The translations under genes were made by a program, and so were the position numbers. A DNA stretch of 64,000 nucleotides from Bifidobacterium aesculapii (lineage in GTDB: Bacteria; Actinomycetota; Actinomycetes; Actinomycetales; Bifidobacteriaceae): NCBI RefSeq assembly GCF_001417815.1, contig NZ_BCFK01000047.1, positions 1 to 64,000 of the forward strand, in the 5' to 3' direction. The notes under the pieces are model-generated. The model was not told the DNA's origin. It saw only the letters and a program-made list of their open reading frames with translations, and made no database searches. Shown piece after piece: positions 1-8,487 of the stretch. Every line of letters begins with the position of its first letter. The first letter of the stretch is position 1.

Positions 1-35
1 TTCCTATAACCCATCATCAGTGGTTCCCTCAGTTG

Positions 36-109
<74 letters not shown>

Positions 110-188
110 TTTGGCAACGGGGGATATATTACATGTCTCGTGGGGTGATGCAACCCTCGGCGTGTCGCACCTCGTAGCGCCGTCTCGC

Positions 189-194
189 TAGACT
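189..194 (+). promoter_or_regulatory. -10 box of lysS, leaderless type
   Basis: TAGACT ends 8 nt before the ATG at 203 and 2 nt before the alternative GTG at 197. No Shine-Dalgarno sequence is visible. The spacing places the transcript start at or next to the ATG, as in leaderless actinobacterial mRNAs, and favours the ATG at 203 as start. Confidence 0.6.
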
Positions 195-202
195 GGGTGC
201 CT

Positions 203-1888
203 ATGTGTGAAACCCAAGAATCCCAAGCAAACGAAGGCGAGAACGTCGAGAACGCCGTCGTCCAGATGACCACGGTGGAACGCGCGGAGATGCTCCTTGC
301 GCAGGACGCCGCGATCCGCGAGAAGATCAGGGGCGGTGCGACGCTGGACGAGGCCGTCGACCCGTCGAACAAGGAGTTCGGCCCCCTCGCGCACCCTGAA
401 CAGGTGCAGATGCGCGTCGCCAAGCGCGCGATGATGCTGGAGAACGGCATCAACCCGTACCCGGTCCACCTCGACGTGACCGACACCATCGAAGGCGTGC
501 GCGCCAAGTACGATGGCAAGCTCGAGCCCGGTCAGGAGACCGAGGACATGGTCGGCATCGCCGGCCGTGTGCTGTTCATCCGCAACGCGGGCGGCCTCAA
601 CTTCGTGCAACTCGCCGCCGGCGACGGCACGAAGATCCAGGGCATGATCTCCAAGAAGGAGATCGGCGCCGACTCCCTCAAGCAGTTCAAGCAGCTCGTC
701 GACCTCGGCGACCACCTGTACCTGAAGGGCCGCGTCATCGCCTCGAAGACCGGCGAGCTCTCCGTGTTCGCCACCGAGTGGGCCATCGCCGCCAAGGCGC
801 TCCAGCCACTGCCCGCCCTGCACAAGGACCTCAACGAGGACACACGCACCCGCAAGCCGTACATCGGCATGATCGCGGACGAGAAGATCCGCAACATGGT
901 GCGCAACCGTTCCAAGGCCGTCGCCTCGCTGCGCCACACCTTCGCGAACCACGACTTCATCGAAGTCGAGACGCCGATGCTCCAGACCGTGCACGGCGGC
1001 GCAGCCGCCCGCCCGTTCACCACGCACATGAACGCGTTCGACCTCGACCTCTACCTGCGCATCGCGCCGGAACTGTTCCTCAAGCGTTGCCTCGTCGGCG
1101 GCATCGACCGCGTGTTCGAAATCAACCGCGATTTCCGCAACGAAGGCGTCGACGCCACGCACGCCCCCGAATTCACGATGGTCGAGGCCTATCAGGCGTA
1201 CGGCACCTATGACACCATCGGCCAGCTCGTCAAGGAGCTCGTGCAGAAGACCGCGATGGACGTGTACGGTTCGCACAAGGTCACCCTGCTCGACGGCACC
1301 GAATACGACTTCGGCGGCGAATGGAAGACCATCAGCATGTACGATTCCCTCTCCGAGGCGCTCGGCGAGGAGATCGTGCCCAACGGCGGCCCGGACGCCC
1401 CCGGCACCTCCGTCGAGCACCTTGGCGCGATCGCCGACAAGCTCGGCGTCGAACGTGACGAGGTCGAGAACCACGGCAAGCTCGTCGAACACCTGTGGGA
1501 GCACTTCTACGAGGACAAGCTCTACGAGCCGACCTTCGTGCGCGATTTCCCGGTCGAGACCTCCCCGCTTGTCAAGGGCCACCGCGCCAAACCGGGCGTC
1601 GTCGAGAAGTGGGATCTCTACGTGCGCGGCTTCGAGCTGGCCACCGGCTACTCCGAACTCAACGACCCGGTCGTGCAGCGCGAACGCTTCGTCGCGCAGG
1701 CGAAGGACGCGCTCGCCGGCGACGAGGAGGCGTGCGACATCGACGAGGACTTCCTCGAGGCGCTTGGCGTGGGCATGCCGCCGGCCGGCGGCATGGGCAT
1801 GGGCATCGACCGACTGCTCATCGCCCTGACCGGTGCGACGATCCGCGAGACCATCACCTTCCCGCTCGTCAAGCCGCTCATCGGCTGA
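203..1888 (+). CDS. lysS: Lysine--tRNA ligase, class II
   Basis: Charges tRNA-Lys with lysine in the cytoplasm. About 561 residues, slightly longer than the usual 500-510 because of an N-terminal extension of about 70 residues. The anticodon-binding OB fold follows (GRVLFIRNAGGLNFVQL). Class II motif 2 is seen in FEINRDFRNEG...APEFTMVEAY and motif 3 in GMGMGIDRLLIALT near the C-terminus. The reading frame also allows a GTG at 197, but the ATG at 203 fits the upstream TAGACT box better. A strong hairpin follows directly, so it looks monocistronic. Confidence 0.95.
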   Translation: MCETQESQANEGENVENAVVQMTTVERAEMLLAQDAAIREKIRGGATLDEAVDPSNKEFGPLAHPEQVQMRVAKRAMMLENGINPYPVHLDVTDTIEGVRAKYDGKLEPGQETEDMVGIAGRVLFIRNAGGLNFVQLAAGDGTKIQGMISKKEIGADSLKQFKQLVDLGDHLYLKGRVIASKTGELSVFATEWAIAAKALQPLPALHKDLNEDTRTRKPYIGMIADEKIRNMVRNRSKAVASLRHTFANHDFIEVETPMLQTVHGGAAARPFTTHMNAFDLDLYLRIAPELFLKRCLVGGIDRVFEINRDFRNEGVDATHAPEFTMVEAYQAYGTYDTIGQLVKELVQKTAMDVYGSHKVTLLDGTEYDFGGEWKTISMYDSLSEALGEEIVPNGGPDAPGTSVEHLGAIADKLGVERDEVENHGKLVEHLWEHFYEDKLYEPTFVRDFPVETSPLVKGHRAKPGVVEKWDLYVRGFELATGYSELNDPVVQRERFVAQAKDALAGDEEACDIDEDFLEALGVGMPPAGGMGMGIDRLLIALTGATIRETITFPLVKPLIG

Positions 1889-1892
1889 GCCG

Positions 1893-1932
1893 GTATGCTT
1901 CGGCCCCCTCCGCTGAGGGGGCCGAAGCATAC
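1893..1932 (+). terminator. Hairpin terminator after lysS
   Basis: A perfect 18-bp stem with a CGCT loop starts 4 bases after the lysS stop codon. There is no T run, as is common in high-GC genomes. The stem could act in both directions. Confidence 0.8.
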
Positions 1933-1937
1933 AGCGG

Positions 1938-2297
1938 ATGCCTATCCCTCGCTCAGCATCCCTCTCAGCAGCGGTTCGTAGAGATTCAGTAGGGTATTTC
2001 GGTCTTCCGTTGGAAACCGTCCGGCCGGCGATGTTCGGAGACGATGACGTCTTCATACGCCGATTGGCGGTTTTCCAAGCTTTTCAGCACTGCATACCCC
2101 ATCGAACATCCCTCGGGTATTCCGGCATGTTTCCAACGGAACAAGAAAACACCCAACGCAACCCCCGTGAGCCCCCATGAGGATCTTGCGTCGTACATTC
2201 GTTGATGAATTGACTGCCCCTCAGACCCGCTTCGCGGGCCAGCTCCCCTGACAAGGGGAGCCGAGAACGGGATAAACACATTTACGACGCAGAACAT
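1938..2297. other. Intergenic stretch with paired hairpins
   Basis: No ORF here resembles a known protein. Two adjacent short hairpins at about 2216-2262 (ACCCGCTTCGCGGG and GCTCCCCTGACAAGGGGAGC) look like an intergenic repeat or composite terminator. A minus-strand ORF of 109 codons overlaps the region but has neither a ribosome site nor a recognisable domain. Confidence 0.4.
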
Positions 2298-2303
2298 TAG
2301 ACT
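2298..2303 (+). promoter_or_regulatory. -10 box of prenyltransferase gene, leaderless type
   Basis: TAGACT ends 6 nt before the ATG at 2310. No ribosome-binding site lies between, so transcription probably begins at the start codon. Confidence 0.65.
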
Positions 2304-2309
2304 GGGGTC

Positions 2310-3425
2310 ATGCATTCAGGAACTGTGAATCCACGACTGTGGCTGTCCGCGGCGCGTCCGAAGACGCTGCCGTTGGCGGTGTCTCCGGTCGTGGCCGCCT
2401 CGATGGCCATGTGGGCGACCGTGTTCGAAGGCGTGTGGGGCGGCGACACCATGCACCGGCCCTGCCTGGTGGTCGGCGGCAGACCGCCCCTCGACCCCAA
2501 CAGCGGCTACGGCCAATGTCTGACCTCTCCCGGCTGGTACGCCGCGGTCACGCTGCTGTGCGTGGGCGTCGCCCTGTTCCTCCAGATCGCGGCCAACTTC
2601 GCCAACGACTATTCCGACGGCGTGCGCGGCGCGGACGATGCGCGCGGCGGCGAGGAATCCGTCACCGGCAAACCACGGCGTCTCACCGCCTCCGGACTGG
2701 TTCCGGCGAAGCACGTGCTCGCCGCGGCCGGCTTCAGTGCGGCGCTCGCCTGCGCATGCGGCCTGGTGGTCACCATTCTGACCGGCCACTGGTGGTTCAT
2801 CGCGTTGGGACTGGTCTGTCTCTTGGCCGGATGGTGTTATGTGGGTGGCCGGCATCCGTACGGATACCACGGTTGGGGCGAGGCGTCCGTGTTTGTGTTC
2901 TTCGGGCTCGTCGCCACGTGCGGCACCTCCTACGCCCTGTCCGACGAGGTGCCGTTCCTGGTGATATGGCTGGCATTCGCGCTCGGCCTCGTCGCGGTCG
3001 GCGTGCTGTGCGTGAACAATCTGCGTGATATCGACGACGACATGGTCCACGGCAAACACACGTGGATGGTGCGGTTGGGCCGGGAGCGCGGCGCTGCCGT
3101 CACCAAGGCGCTGCCGGTCGCCGCGACCGTGATGTTCGGTCTGTCCTATCTGGGTCGGAACCCCATCCTGCGTCTGGTGGAGAGTGCCGTCGATCCGATG
3201 TGCGGCATGACCGGCGACGGCCGGACGGTATGTACCGGCGTATTGTGGAACGACGTCGTGCTCGCCGCCGTCTCGACGGCGATGCTCGTCATTGCGGTCG
3301 TGCTGTGCGTTCGCCTGCACAAGGCCTTGCTTGACGGGCGCTATGGTTCCGCGCTGCCTGCCGCCTCGGCGCTTTCCCCGACGCTGGCGCTCGGCTTCGG
3401 GTGTCTGTATCTGATGGGCGCGTGA
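2310..3425 (+). CDS. UbiA-family prenyltransferase (MenA-like)
   Basis: Integral membrane aromatic prenyltransferase of 371 residues. The first Asp-rich motif is NDYSDGVRGAD (about residues 96-106), and the second lies in NNLRDIDDD (about residues 232-240). These bind the Mg-diphosphate of the polyprenyl donor. Several hydrophobic helices follow each motif. The best family match is 1,4-dihydroxy-2-naphthoate polyprenyltransferase (MenA) of menaquinone synthesis. Bifidobacteria are generally thought not to respire with menaquinone, and no other men gene is in the window, so the acceptor substrate is uncertain. There is a stretch of about 45 residues between helices 1 and 2 (MHRPCLVVGG...SGYGQCLTSPG) that most MenA proteins lack. 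Confidence 0.8.
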   Translation: MHSGTVNPRLWLSAARPKTLPLAVSPVVAASMAMWATVFEGVWGGDTMHRPCLVVGGRPPLDPNSGYGQCLTSPGWYAAVTLLCVGVALFLQIAANFANDYSDGVRGADDARGGEESVTGKPRRLTASGLVPAKHVLAAAGFSAALACACGLVVTILTGHWWFIALGLVCLLAGWCYVGGRHPYGYHGWGEASVFVFFGLVATCGTSYALSDEVPFLVIWLAFALGLVAVGVLCVNNLRDIDDDMVHGKHTWMVRLGRERGAAVTKALPVAATVMFGLSYLGRNPILRLVESAVDPMCGMTGDGRTVCTGVLWNDVVLAAVSTAMLVIAVVLCVRLHKALLDGRYGSALPAASALSPTLALGFGCLYLMGA

Positions 3426-3560
3426 CGGGCGCATCGGTGGAACGCGCCGCATGGCCGCCGCACGGCTGTCTTATGGCCGTGGCGCTCGCTGGACGGCGAA
3501 CGGCACCCAAACGATGTACGAAACGTAGGATGGATGCTCGTGTTTGGGCCGTACGGGCGG

Positions 3561-3566
3561 TAGACT
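3561..3566 (+). promoter_or_regulatory. -10 box of gpmA, leaderless type
   Basis: TAGACT ends 6 nt before the gpmA ATG at 3573, the same layout as upstream of lysS and the prenyltransferase gene. Confidence 0.65.
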
Positions 3567-3572
3567 GGCCGT

Positions 3573-4313
3573 ATGTCTTACAAACTAGTACTGCTCCGCC
3601 ATGGGCAGAGCGCATGGAACAAAACCAATCAGTTCACCGGCTGGGTCGACGTCCCGCTGACCGAGCAGGGTGAAGCCGAAGCCAAGCGCGGCGGTGAGCT
3701 GCTCAAGGAGAAGAACGTCCTCCCGGACATCGTCTTCACCTCCCTGCTGCGTCGCGCCATCAACACCGCCAACATCGCGCTGGACGCCGCGGATCGTCTG
3801 TGGATTCCGGTCGAGCGCAACTGGCGTCTCAACGAGCGTCACTACGGCGCTCTGCAGGGCAAGAACAAGACGGAGATCCGTCAGGAGTACGGCGACGAGA
3901 AGTTCATGCTGTGGCGCCGCTCCTACGCGACCCCGCCGCCGGAGATCGATCCGAACGACGAGTACGCGCAGAACCACGACCCGCGCTACACCGGCGATCC
4001 GGTTCCGGAAGCCGAGTGCCTGGCCGATGTCGTCAAGCGCGTCGAGCCGTACTTCAAGTCCGCTATCGAGCCGGAGCTCAAGGCCGGCAAGACCGTCCTG
4101 ATCGCCGCCCACGGCAACTCGCTGCGTGCCATCGTCAAGATGCTCGACAACCTGTCCGAGGAGGAGATCGCCAAGGTCAACATCCCGACCGCCATCCCGC
4201 TGCTGTACGAGCTGGACGAGGACTTCAAGCCGATCAAGCCGCGTGGCGAGTACCTCGACCCGGAGGCCGCCGCCGCCGGTGCCGCCGCCGTCGCCGCCCA
4301 GGGCCAGAAGTGA
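3573..4313 (+). CDS. gpmA: 2,3-bisphosphoglycerate-dependent phosphoglycerate mutase
   Basis: Interconverts 3- and 2-phosphoglycerate in glycolysis, the lower part of the bifid shunt. 246 residues, the normal length. The phosphohistidine motif [10 protein letters not shown] is at residues 6-15. The second catalytic histidine is in [13 protein letters not shown] (about residue 183). [12 protein letters not shown] is the usual substrate loop. The C-terminal tail is alanine-rich. It is a single gene ended by a strong hairpin. Codon use is strongly biased, as expected for a highly expressed glycolytic enzyme. Confidence 0.96.
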   Translation: MSYKLVLLRHGQSAWNKTNQFTGWVDVPLTEQGEAEAKRGGELLKEKNVLPDIVFTSLLRRAINTANIALDAADRLWIPVERNWRLNERHYGALQGKNKTEIRQEYGDEKFMLWRRSYATPPPEIDPNDEYAQNHDPRYTGDPVPEAECLADVVKRVEPYFKSAIEPELKAGKTVLIAAHGNSLRAIVKMLDNLSEEEIAKVNIPTAIPLLYELDEDFKPIKPRGEYLDPEAAAAGAAAVAAQGQK

Positions 4314-4365
4314 GTCCGTTGACCCGTTGACCGGCTTCGGCCGGTGCATGTGGGTCATATGACGT

Positions 4366-4407
4366 GATGGAGGGGGCGTTCCGATCATTCGGAACGCCCC
4401 CTCCATC
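4366..4407 (+). terminator. Terminator after gpmA
   Basis: Perfect 18-bp stem, 6-nt loop, followed by GTTTTCC. A second small hairpin (4508-4523) and a third (4533-4553) lie between this and the convergent phoU gene and could serve phoU. Confidence 0.85.
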
Positions 4408-4563
4408 GTTTTCCGGCCCTCACCGCGGTTTGCTCCGGGGCTGAGACGAACACTGCAGGCATAAGAAAACGACGCAAGACCAGTCAAGGCCATTGCGCCG
4501 TTTCGGGTCTCCCCAAGGGGAGAAACCTAGGAATGCCGCGGTCATCGCGGCATATCAGTCCTA

Positions 4564-5241
4564 CTAGATCGAGCCTTCCTCGTCACGGGACGGCTCCTTC
4601 GACGGGTCGAATCCGGAGACGATGAACACGACACGACGCGCGGCGGACACCGCGTGGTCGCCGAGGCGCTCGAGGAAGCGGCCGAGCAGCACAACGTCGA
4701 TGAGCTGCTGACGGGTCAATTCCACGCTGTCGTCAAGCGCGAACTCGAAGGTCTTGTGGTGCAGGGCGTCGAGCTTGTCGTCGTTGGAGATGACGCGCTC
4801 GGCGGTCTTGGCGTCGCGGTCGGAGAGCATGCTCACCACGTCGTCCGCGGTCTCGTCCAGGAATTCCTGCATCTGCTGGAAGGTCTCCTTGACGCCCTCC
4901 GGCAGAGCGGAGCCGGGGTAGGCGCGGCGCGCGGTCTCGGCCACGTGCTTGGCGAGGTCGCCCATACGCTCGAAGGTGGTGGCCAGACGCATCGTGGAGA
5001 CCACGACGCGCAGATCGGTGGCGACCGGGTTCTGCTTGGCGAGCAGCTTCACGCACTGGTCGACGACGCTCTCCTCGAGGGCATCCAGTTCGATGTCGCT
5101 GTCGATGACGGTCTGGGCGGCCTCGACGTCCTGCTTGAGCAGTGCGTCGCCGGCGCCGCGGATGGACTTGCGCACGCCCTGCGCCATACGGTCAAGGTCG
5201 TCGGCGACGGCCTTGAGCTCTTCATTAAAGATAACGCGCAT
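4564..5241 (-). CDS. phoU: Phosphate signalling protein PhoU
   Basis: Regulator of the phosphate response that links the Pst transporter to the PhoR/SenX3 kinase. 225 residues with two PhoU three-helix repeats. The paired metal-binding motifs are seen as ...MRLATTFERMGDLAKHVAET and ...LLGRFLERLGDHAVSAARR (E/D-R-hydrophobic-GD). The start MRVIFNEEL is chosen because GAAAGG lies 8-9 nt upstream; an upstream in-frame ATG at 5301 lacks a ribosome site. The divergent neighbour is a SenX3-like kinase, the classic actinobacterial arrangement. No pst genes are in the window. Confidence 0.93.
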   Translation of the reverse strand: MRVIFNEELKAVADDLDRMAQGVRKSIRGAGDALLKQDVEAAQTVIDSDIELDALEESVVDQCVKLLAKQNPVATDLRVVVSTMRLATTFERMGDLAKHVAETARRAYPGSALPEGVKETFQQMQEFLDETADDVVSMLSDRDAKTAERVISNDDKLDALHHKTFEFALDDSVELTRQQLIDVVLLGRFLERLGDHAVSAARRVVFIVSGFDPSKEPSRDEEGSI

Positions 5242-5455
5242 TGTCTTTAGCCTTTCAATCTTTCTTCGGCCATGGGAGGGCTCTGCCGGTTCCCACGGCA
5301 ACCTCTATCATTTTATGCGAGCCCGTCGGCTTTCGTGACAACGTAGCGTAATCGCCATCTGCTGTTGGCTCCATGTTCACTGCCTCGTTCACCGGATATT
5401 CAACTACCCGGCATGTCGCCGTCGTTGGCGGGGCCGGTGTGGGAGAATGGACGGC

Positions 5456-6727
5456 ATGTATGATTCCCCGCTGCCGTCGATGCTCGTGTCGTCGGTGTTC
5501 GGCGTGATGGGTCTCGCCATCGTCCTCGCCCTGCTGCTGTTCATCATCGACCATGTCGAGCCGATTGTGGAACGCCTGTTGGGCGGCGCGTCGTTCGTGG
5601 AGTGGCTCGGCGGGGTCATCGGGCGTAAGACGAAACGTCTGCGTCGGCATCGCGAGAACGCGGGCGATGACGCTTCGCTCGACGCGTCCACCGAGGCGCT
5701 GCTGTCGATTCTGCCGAGCGCCTCGCTGATCGTCGACGATGGTCTCGACGTGGTGCGCGCGAATCCGGAGGTGTACCGGCTCGGCATCGTGCGTGACGAC
5801 AGCATCGTCAACGATGCCGTCGTCGACGCGGTGCGCGCGGTGTTCGCCACCGGCGGCCGGCGGCGTTTCGACTTGGAGACGGAGACGCCGCAATGGTTCG
5901 TGGATTCGTCCGGCGCGGGCGTTGCGCCGGGCGGCGACCGTGGCGTGCGGCGCCCGAACTGGCTCAAGGTGACGGTCGGGCGCGTGGGGGAGCGGTTCGC
6001 GGTGATCCTCATCGACGATGTGAGCGAGACGGTGAGGTTCGCGCAGATCCGTGATTCGTTCATCATCAACGTGTCGGAGCAGCTGTTGGGGCCGACTCAG
6101 GCGCTGGGGCGTCTCGCCGACGATCTGGAGACCGGCGAGCCGAACCGCGCGCGTATTCTGGCGGATGCGCGCGAGGTGCGCACCACCAGCAACCATCTCA
6201 ACCATATGGTCTCGGATCTGCTGCTGCTCATCAGGGCGCAGGAGCCGATCGTGCCTTCCGCGGCCAACCGTCTGAACGTGATGGAGCAGATCCGCGCCGT
6301 GACGGATGCGATGTCGGGGCGTTTGGAGGGGCTCGGCGTGGAGGTGAACGTGGAGGGCGACGATTCGCTGGTGGTCAACGGCGACGGCGACCAGTTGCGC
6401 ACTGCGATCGGCAAGCTGGTGGAGAACGCGGCCGAGTATTCGCCCGCAGGCGGGTGCGTGGGCGTGTCCGTGAAGGCGGACGATCTGCGCCGCCACGCGG
6501 TGATTCGCGTGATCGATCAGGGCGTGGGCATTCCGAAACGCGAGCAGCCGCGCATCTTCGAGCGGTTCTACCGCGGTTCCGAGCAGAGCGGGCGCACGGC
6601 GGACGGCGTCGGATTGGGGTTGTCGATTGTCAAGCATGTGGCGCTCACGCACCATGGCACCGTCACCGTATGGTCGGCGCCCGGGCAGGGCAGTACGTTC
6701 ACGCTCACGCTGCCGTTGGCGCGTTGA
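5456..6727 (+). CDS. SenX3/PhoR-like sensor kinase lacking the phosphoacceptor His
   Basis: 423 residues. One transmembrane segment (about 10-31), a PAS-like region (about 80-190), a dimerisation helix, then a complete HATPase domain: N box in KLVENAAEYSP, DQGVGIPK, FERFYRG, and G box GVGLGLSIVKH. The H-box position, normally NVSHELKTP, reads NVSEQLLGP with Glu at residue 208. The usual acceptor histidine is therefore absent and no other His sits in that helix start. Known SenX3 proteins phosphorylate RegX3, but no response regulator gene is adjacent. The start ATG at 5456 is preceded by GAGAAT at leaderless spacing; an in-frame ATG at 5447 is possible. The divergent phoU suggests a phosphate-related role. 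Confidence 0.85.
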   Translation: MYDSPLPSMLVSSVFGVMGLAIVLALLLFIIDHVEPIVERLLGGASFVEWLGGVIGRKTKRLRRHRENAGDDASLDASTEALLSILPSASLIVDDGLDVVRANPEVYRLGIVRDDSIVNDAVVDAVRAVFATGGRRRFDLETETPQWFVDSSGAGVAPGGDRGVRRPNWLKVTVGRVGERFAVILIDDVSETVRFAQIRDSFIINVSEQLLGPTQALGRLADDLETGEPNRARILADAREVRTTSNHLNHMVSDLLLLIRAQEPIVPSAANRLNVMEQIRAVTDAMSGRLEGLGVEVNVEGDDSLVVNGDGDQLRTAIGKLVENAAEYSPAGGCVGVSVKADDLRRHAVIRVIDQGVGIPKREQPRIFERFYRGSEQSGRTADGVGLGLSIVKHVALTHHGTVTVWSAPGQGSTFTLTLPLAR

Positions 6728-6774
6728 GCGGGCGCGGGGCACCGGCGCGAGCCTACTCAACGCGCAACGCACGC

Positions 6775-7035
6775 CTACTGGCCGAGACGCCGATAGTCCC
6801 AGCGGTCGAAATGTTCCCAGATGAGCATGAGCACGCCCACGACCACGCCCGACGCGCAGACGATCAGCGGCGTGGCGACGTCATAGCCGAGCGCGTCGAG
6901 GATGACGCAGACGACGAGGGCCGCGGCCCACAATCCCGTGCCGACGAGAAACGCGGTACGCAGGTCCACGCGCACCGGCTTGGGCGCCGGTCTGCGCACC
7001 GCGGGGTCGATGATCGGGGCGAATCGGAGTTTCAC
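6775..7035 (-). CDS. DUF2530 small membrane protein
   Basis: 86 residues with a GTG start. The N-terminal part is basic and proline-rich (APKPVRVD) and is followed by two hydrophobic segments (about residues 29-48 and 55-72). It ends in the aromatic, charged WEHFDRWDYRRLGQ. This pattern matches the actinobacterial DUF2530 family, whose function is unknown. TAAGGT lies 7 nt before the GTG, so the mRNA is probably leaderless. Confidence 0.7.
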   Translation of the reverse strand: MKLRFAPIIDPAVRRPAPKPVRVDLRTAFLVGTGLWAAALVVCVILDALGYDVATPLIVCASGVVVGVLMLIWEHFDRWDYRRLGQ

Positions 7036-7042
7036 GATGACG

Positions 7043-7048
7043 ACCTTA
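7043..7048 (-). promoter_or_regulatory. -10 box of DUF2530 gene, leaderless type
   Basis: TAAGGT on the minus strand ends 7 nt before the GTG start at 7035. No ribosome-binding site intervenes. Confidence 0.5.
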
Positions 7049-7103
7049 CCTCACGCCCGCCCCGACTATCGCCGGTTATCGCCGCGCTCCGGCCGTCGTG
7101 CGA

Positions 7104-8246
7104 TCACAGGTGCTCGACAACGTAGTCGATGCACTGGGTGAGGGCGGCGACGTCCGCGGGTTCGACCGAGGGGAACACGCCGACGCGCAGCTGGTTGCGC
7201 CCCAGCTTGCGGTAGCCGGAGGTGTCCACGATGCCGTTCTCGCGCAGCGCGGCGACGACCTCGGAGGCGGGGATCGCGTCGTCGAGGTCGATGGTGACGA
7301 CCGAGTGGGAGCGTGCGCCCTCGTCCGTGACGAACGGGTGCGCGTAGTCGGAGCGTTCCGCCCACGAGTACAGGACCGACGCGGATTTCGCGCAGCGTGC
7401 GGCGGCCCAGTCCATGCCGCCGTTGTCGTTGAGCCAGCGCACCTGGTTCTCCATCATGATGAGCGTGGCGACGGCGGGGGTGTTGAGCGTCTGGTCCTTG
7501 CGGGAGTTCTCCAACGCCTTGGTGAGCGAGAGGAACGGCGGAATCCAGCGGCATACGCCCGGCAGACCCGCGTTCGACTCCACGCGTGCGGCGCGTTCGA
7601 TGGCCGCGGGGGAGAGGACCGCGACCCACAGGCCGCCGTCGGAGCCGAACGCCTTCTGCGGGGAGAAGTAGTAGGCGTCGGTCTGGCTGACGTCCACGGG
7701 CAGGGCGCCGGCGGCGGACGTGCCGTCGACCAGCGTGATCGCGCCCTGGTCGAGGCTGCCTTCGACGCGGCGCACCGGGGCGGCGACGCCGGTGGACGTC
7801 TCGTTGTGCGCCCAGCAGTACGTGTCCACGCCGTCGGTGCGTTCGGGCAGACGGTACGTGCCCGTCTCGCCCTTGAAGACCACCGGATCCTCCAGGAACG
7901 GCGCGGCTGCGGCAGAGGCGGCGAATTTCGCGCTGAACGAACCGTAGGCGCCGAACGCCGCCTGACGTGTGATGAGGGTGGCGCATGCGATCTCCCAGAA
8001 GCAGCTGGCGCCGCCGTTGCCGAGCGCGATCTCGTAGCCGTCCGGCACGTGGAAGAAGGACGCCAGGCCTTCGCGTATCGATCCGACGAGCTGGCGCACC
8101 GGCGTCTGGCGGTGCGACGTGCCGAGCAGCGTGGTGGCGCCGGCGTCGAGCGCGGCGACCTGTTCGGGGCGGATCTTGCTGGGGCCGGAGCCGAAGCGCC
8201 CGTCCTCGGGCAGCAGATTCTTGGGGATGTTCACGGAATTGGTCAT
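7104..8246 (-). CDS. serC: Phosphoserine aminotransferase
   Basis: PLP-dependent class V aminotransferase, 380 residues. It converts 3-phosphohydroxypyruvate to phosphoserine in serine synthesis. RFGSGPSKIRPEQV at the N-terminus and GTSHRQTPVRQLVGSIREGL are typical of the actinobacterial SerC branch. The PLP lysine lies in DAYYFSPQKAFGSDGGLW. The start MTNSVNIP is preceded by TAGGGT at leaderless spacing. The frame stays open further upstream to 8699 without family similarity, so that extension is not used here. Confidence 0.93.
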   Translation of the reverse strand: MTNSVNIPKNLLPEDGRFGSGPSKIRPEQVAALDAGATTLLGTSHRQTPVRQLVGSIREGLASFFHVPDGYEIALGNGGASCFWEIACATLITRQAAFGAYGSFSAKFAASAAAAPFLEDPVVFKGETGTYRLPERTDGVDTYCWAHNETSTGVAAPVRRVEGSLDQGAITLVDGTSAAGALPVDVSQTDAYYFSPQKAFGSDGGLWVAVLSPAAIERAARVESNAGLPGVCRWIPPFLSLTKALENSRKDQTLNTPAVATLIMMENQVRWLNDNGGMDWAAARCAKSASVLYSWAERSDYAHPFVTDEGARSHSVVTIDLDDAIPASEVVAALRENGIVDTSGYRKLGRNQLRVGVFPSVEPADVAALTQCIDYVVEHL

Positions 8247-8253
8247 GGCCAAC

Positions 8254-8259
8254 ACCCTA
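8254..8259 (-). promoter_or_regulatory. -10 box of serC, leaderless type
   Basis: TAGGGT on the minus strand ends 7 nt before the serC ATG at 8246. Confidence 0.6.
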
Positions 8260-8391
8260 GCCACATAGGCGGATGCGAGGGGCGGGCGGCCGCATGGCGG
8301 TCGGATTCCGCCTGCGGTGCGTGTCGACCGGGACGAATCGGGTCGAACCGTGTCGAACCGCGTCAAACCGGTTCGACATCCCCTAGGGGAT

Positions 8392-8420
8392 TTGCCGGAG
8401 GGATGGGGTCGTTGTAAGGT
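8392..8420 (+). promoter_or_regulatory. Promoter of CHAP hydrolase gene with 5'-UTR hairpin
   Basis: TTGCCG (8392-8397), a 17-bp spacer, then TAAGGT (8415-8420). Downstream, at 8437-8463, a 9-bp GC-rich stem (GAGCGCCCC/GGGGCGCTC) lies in the presumed leader just before the AAGGAG ribosome site. It could act as an attenuator. Several near-repeats of TGTCGAACCG lie at 8325-8380. Confidence 0.45.
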
Positions 8421-8487
8421 GGCGGGCAGTGACCGTGAGCGCCCCGGCTGCAGAGGGGCGCTCCGACCCACCAAGGAGTGATTCTTT

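Noticed and set aside
188-2056. 622-codon open frame on the minus strand opposite lysS
   Set aside because: Shadow of the GC-rich lysS gene; its translation is low-complexity Val/Gly/Arg/Asp-rich with no domain.
1986-2315. 109-codon minus-strand ORF after lysS
   Set aside because: No ribosome site, crosses a repeat with two hairpins, no known domain; kept only as an intergenic note.
5375-5392. PHO box in the phoU/kinase gap
   Set aside because: Two GTTCAC copies are there but 12 bp apart rather than the usual 11, and flanks do not match well.
8392-8470. Riboswitch upstream of the CHAP gene (ydaO type)
   Set aside because: Only one simple stem is visible in a short leader; the conserved ydaO cores are absent.
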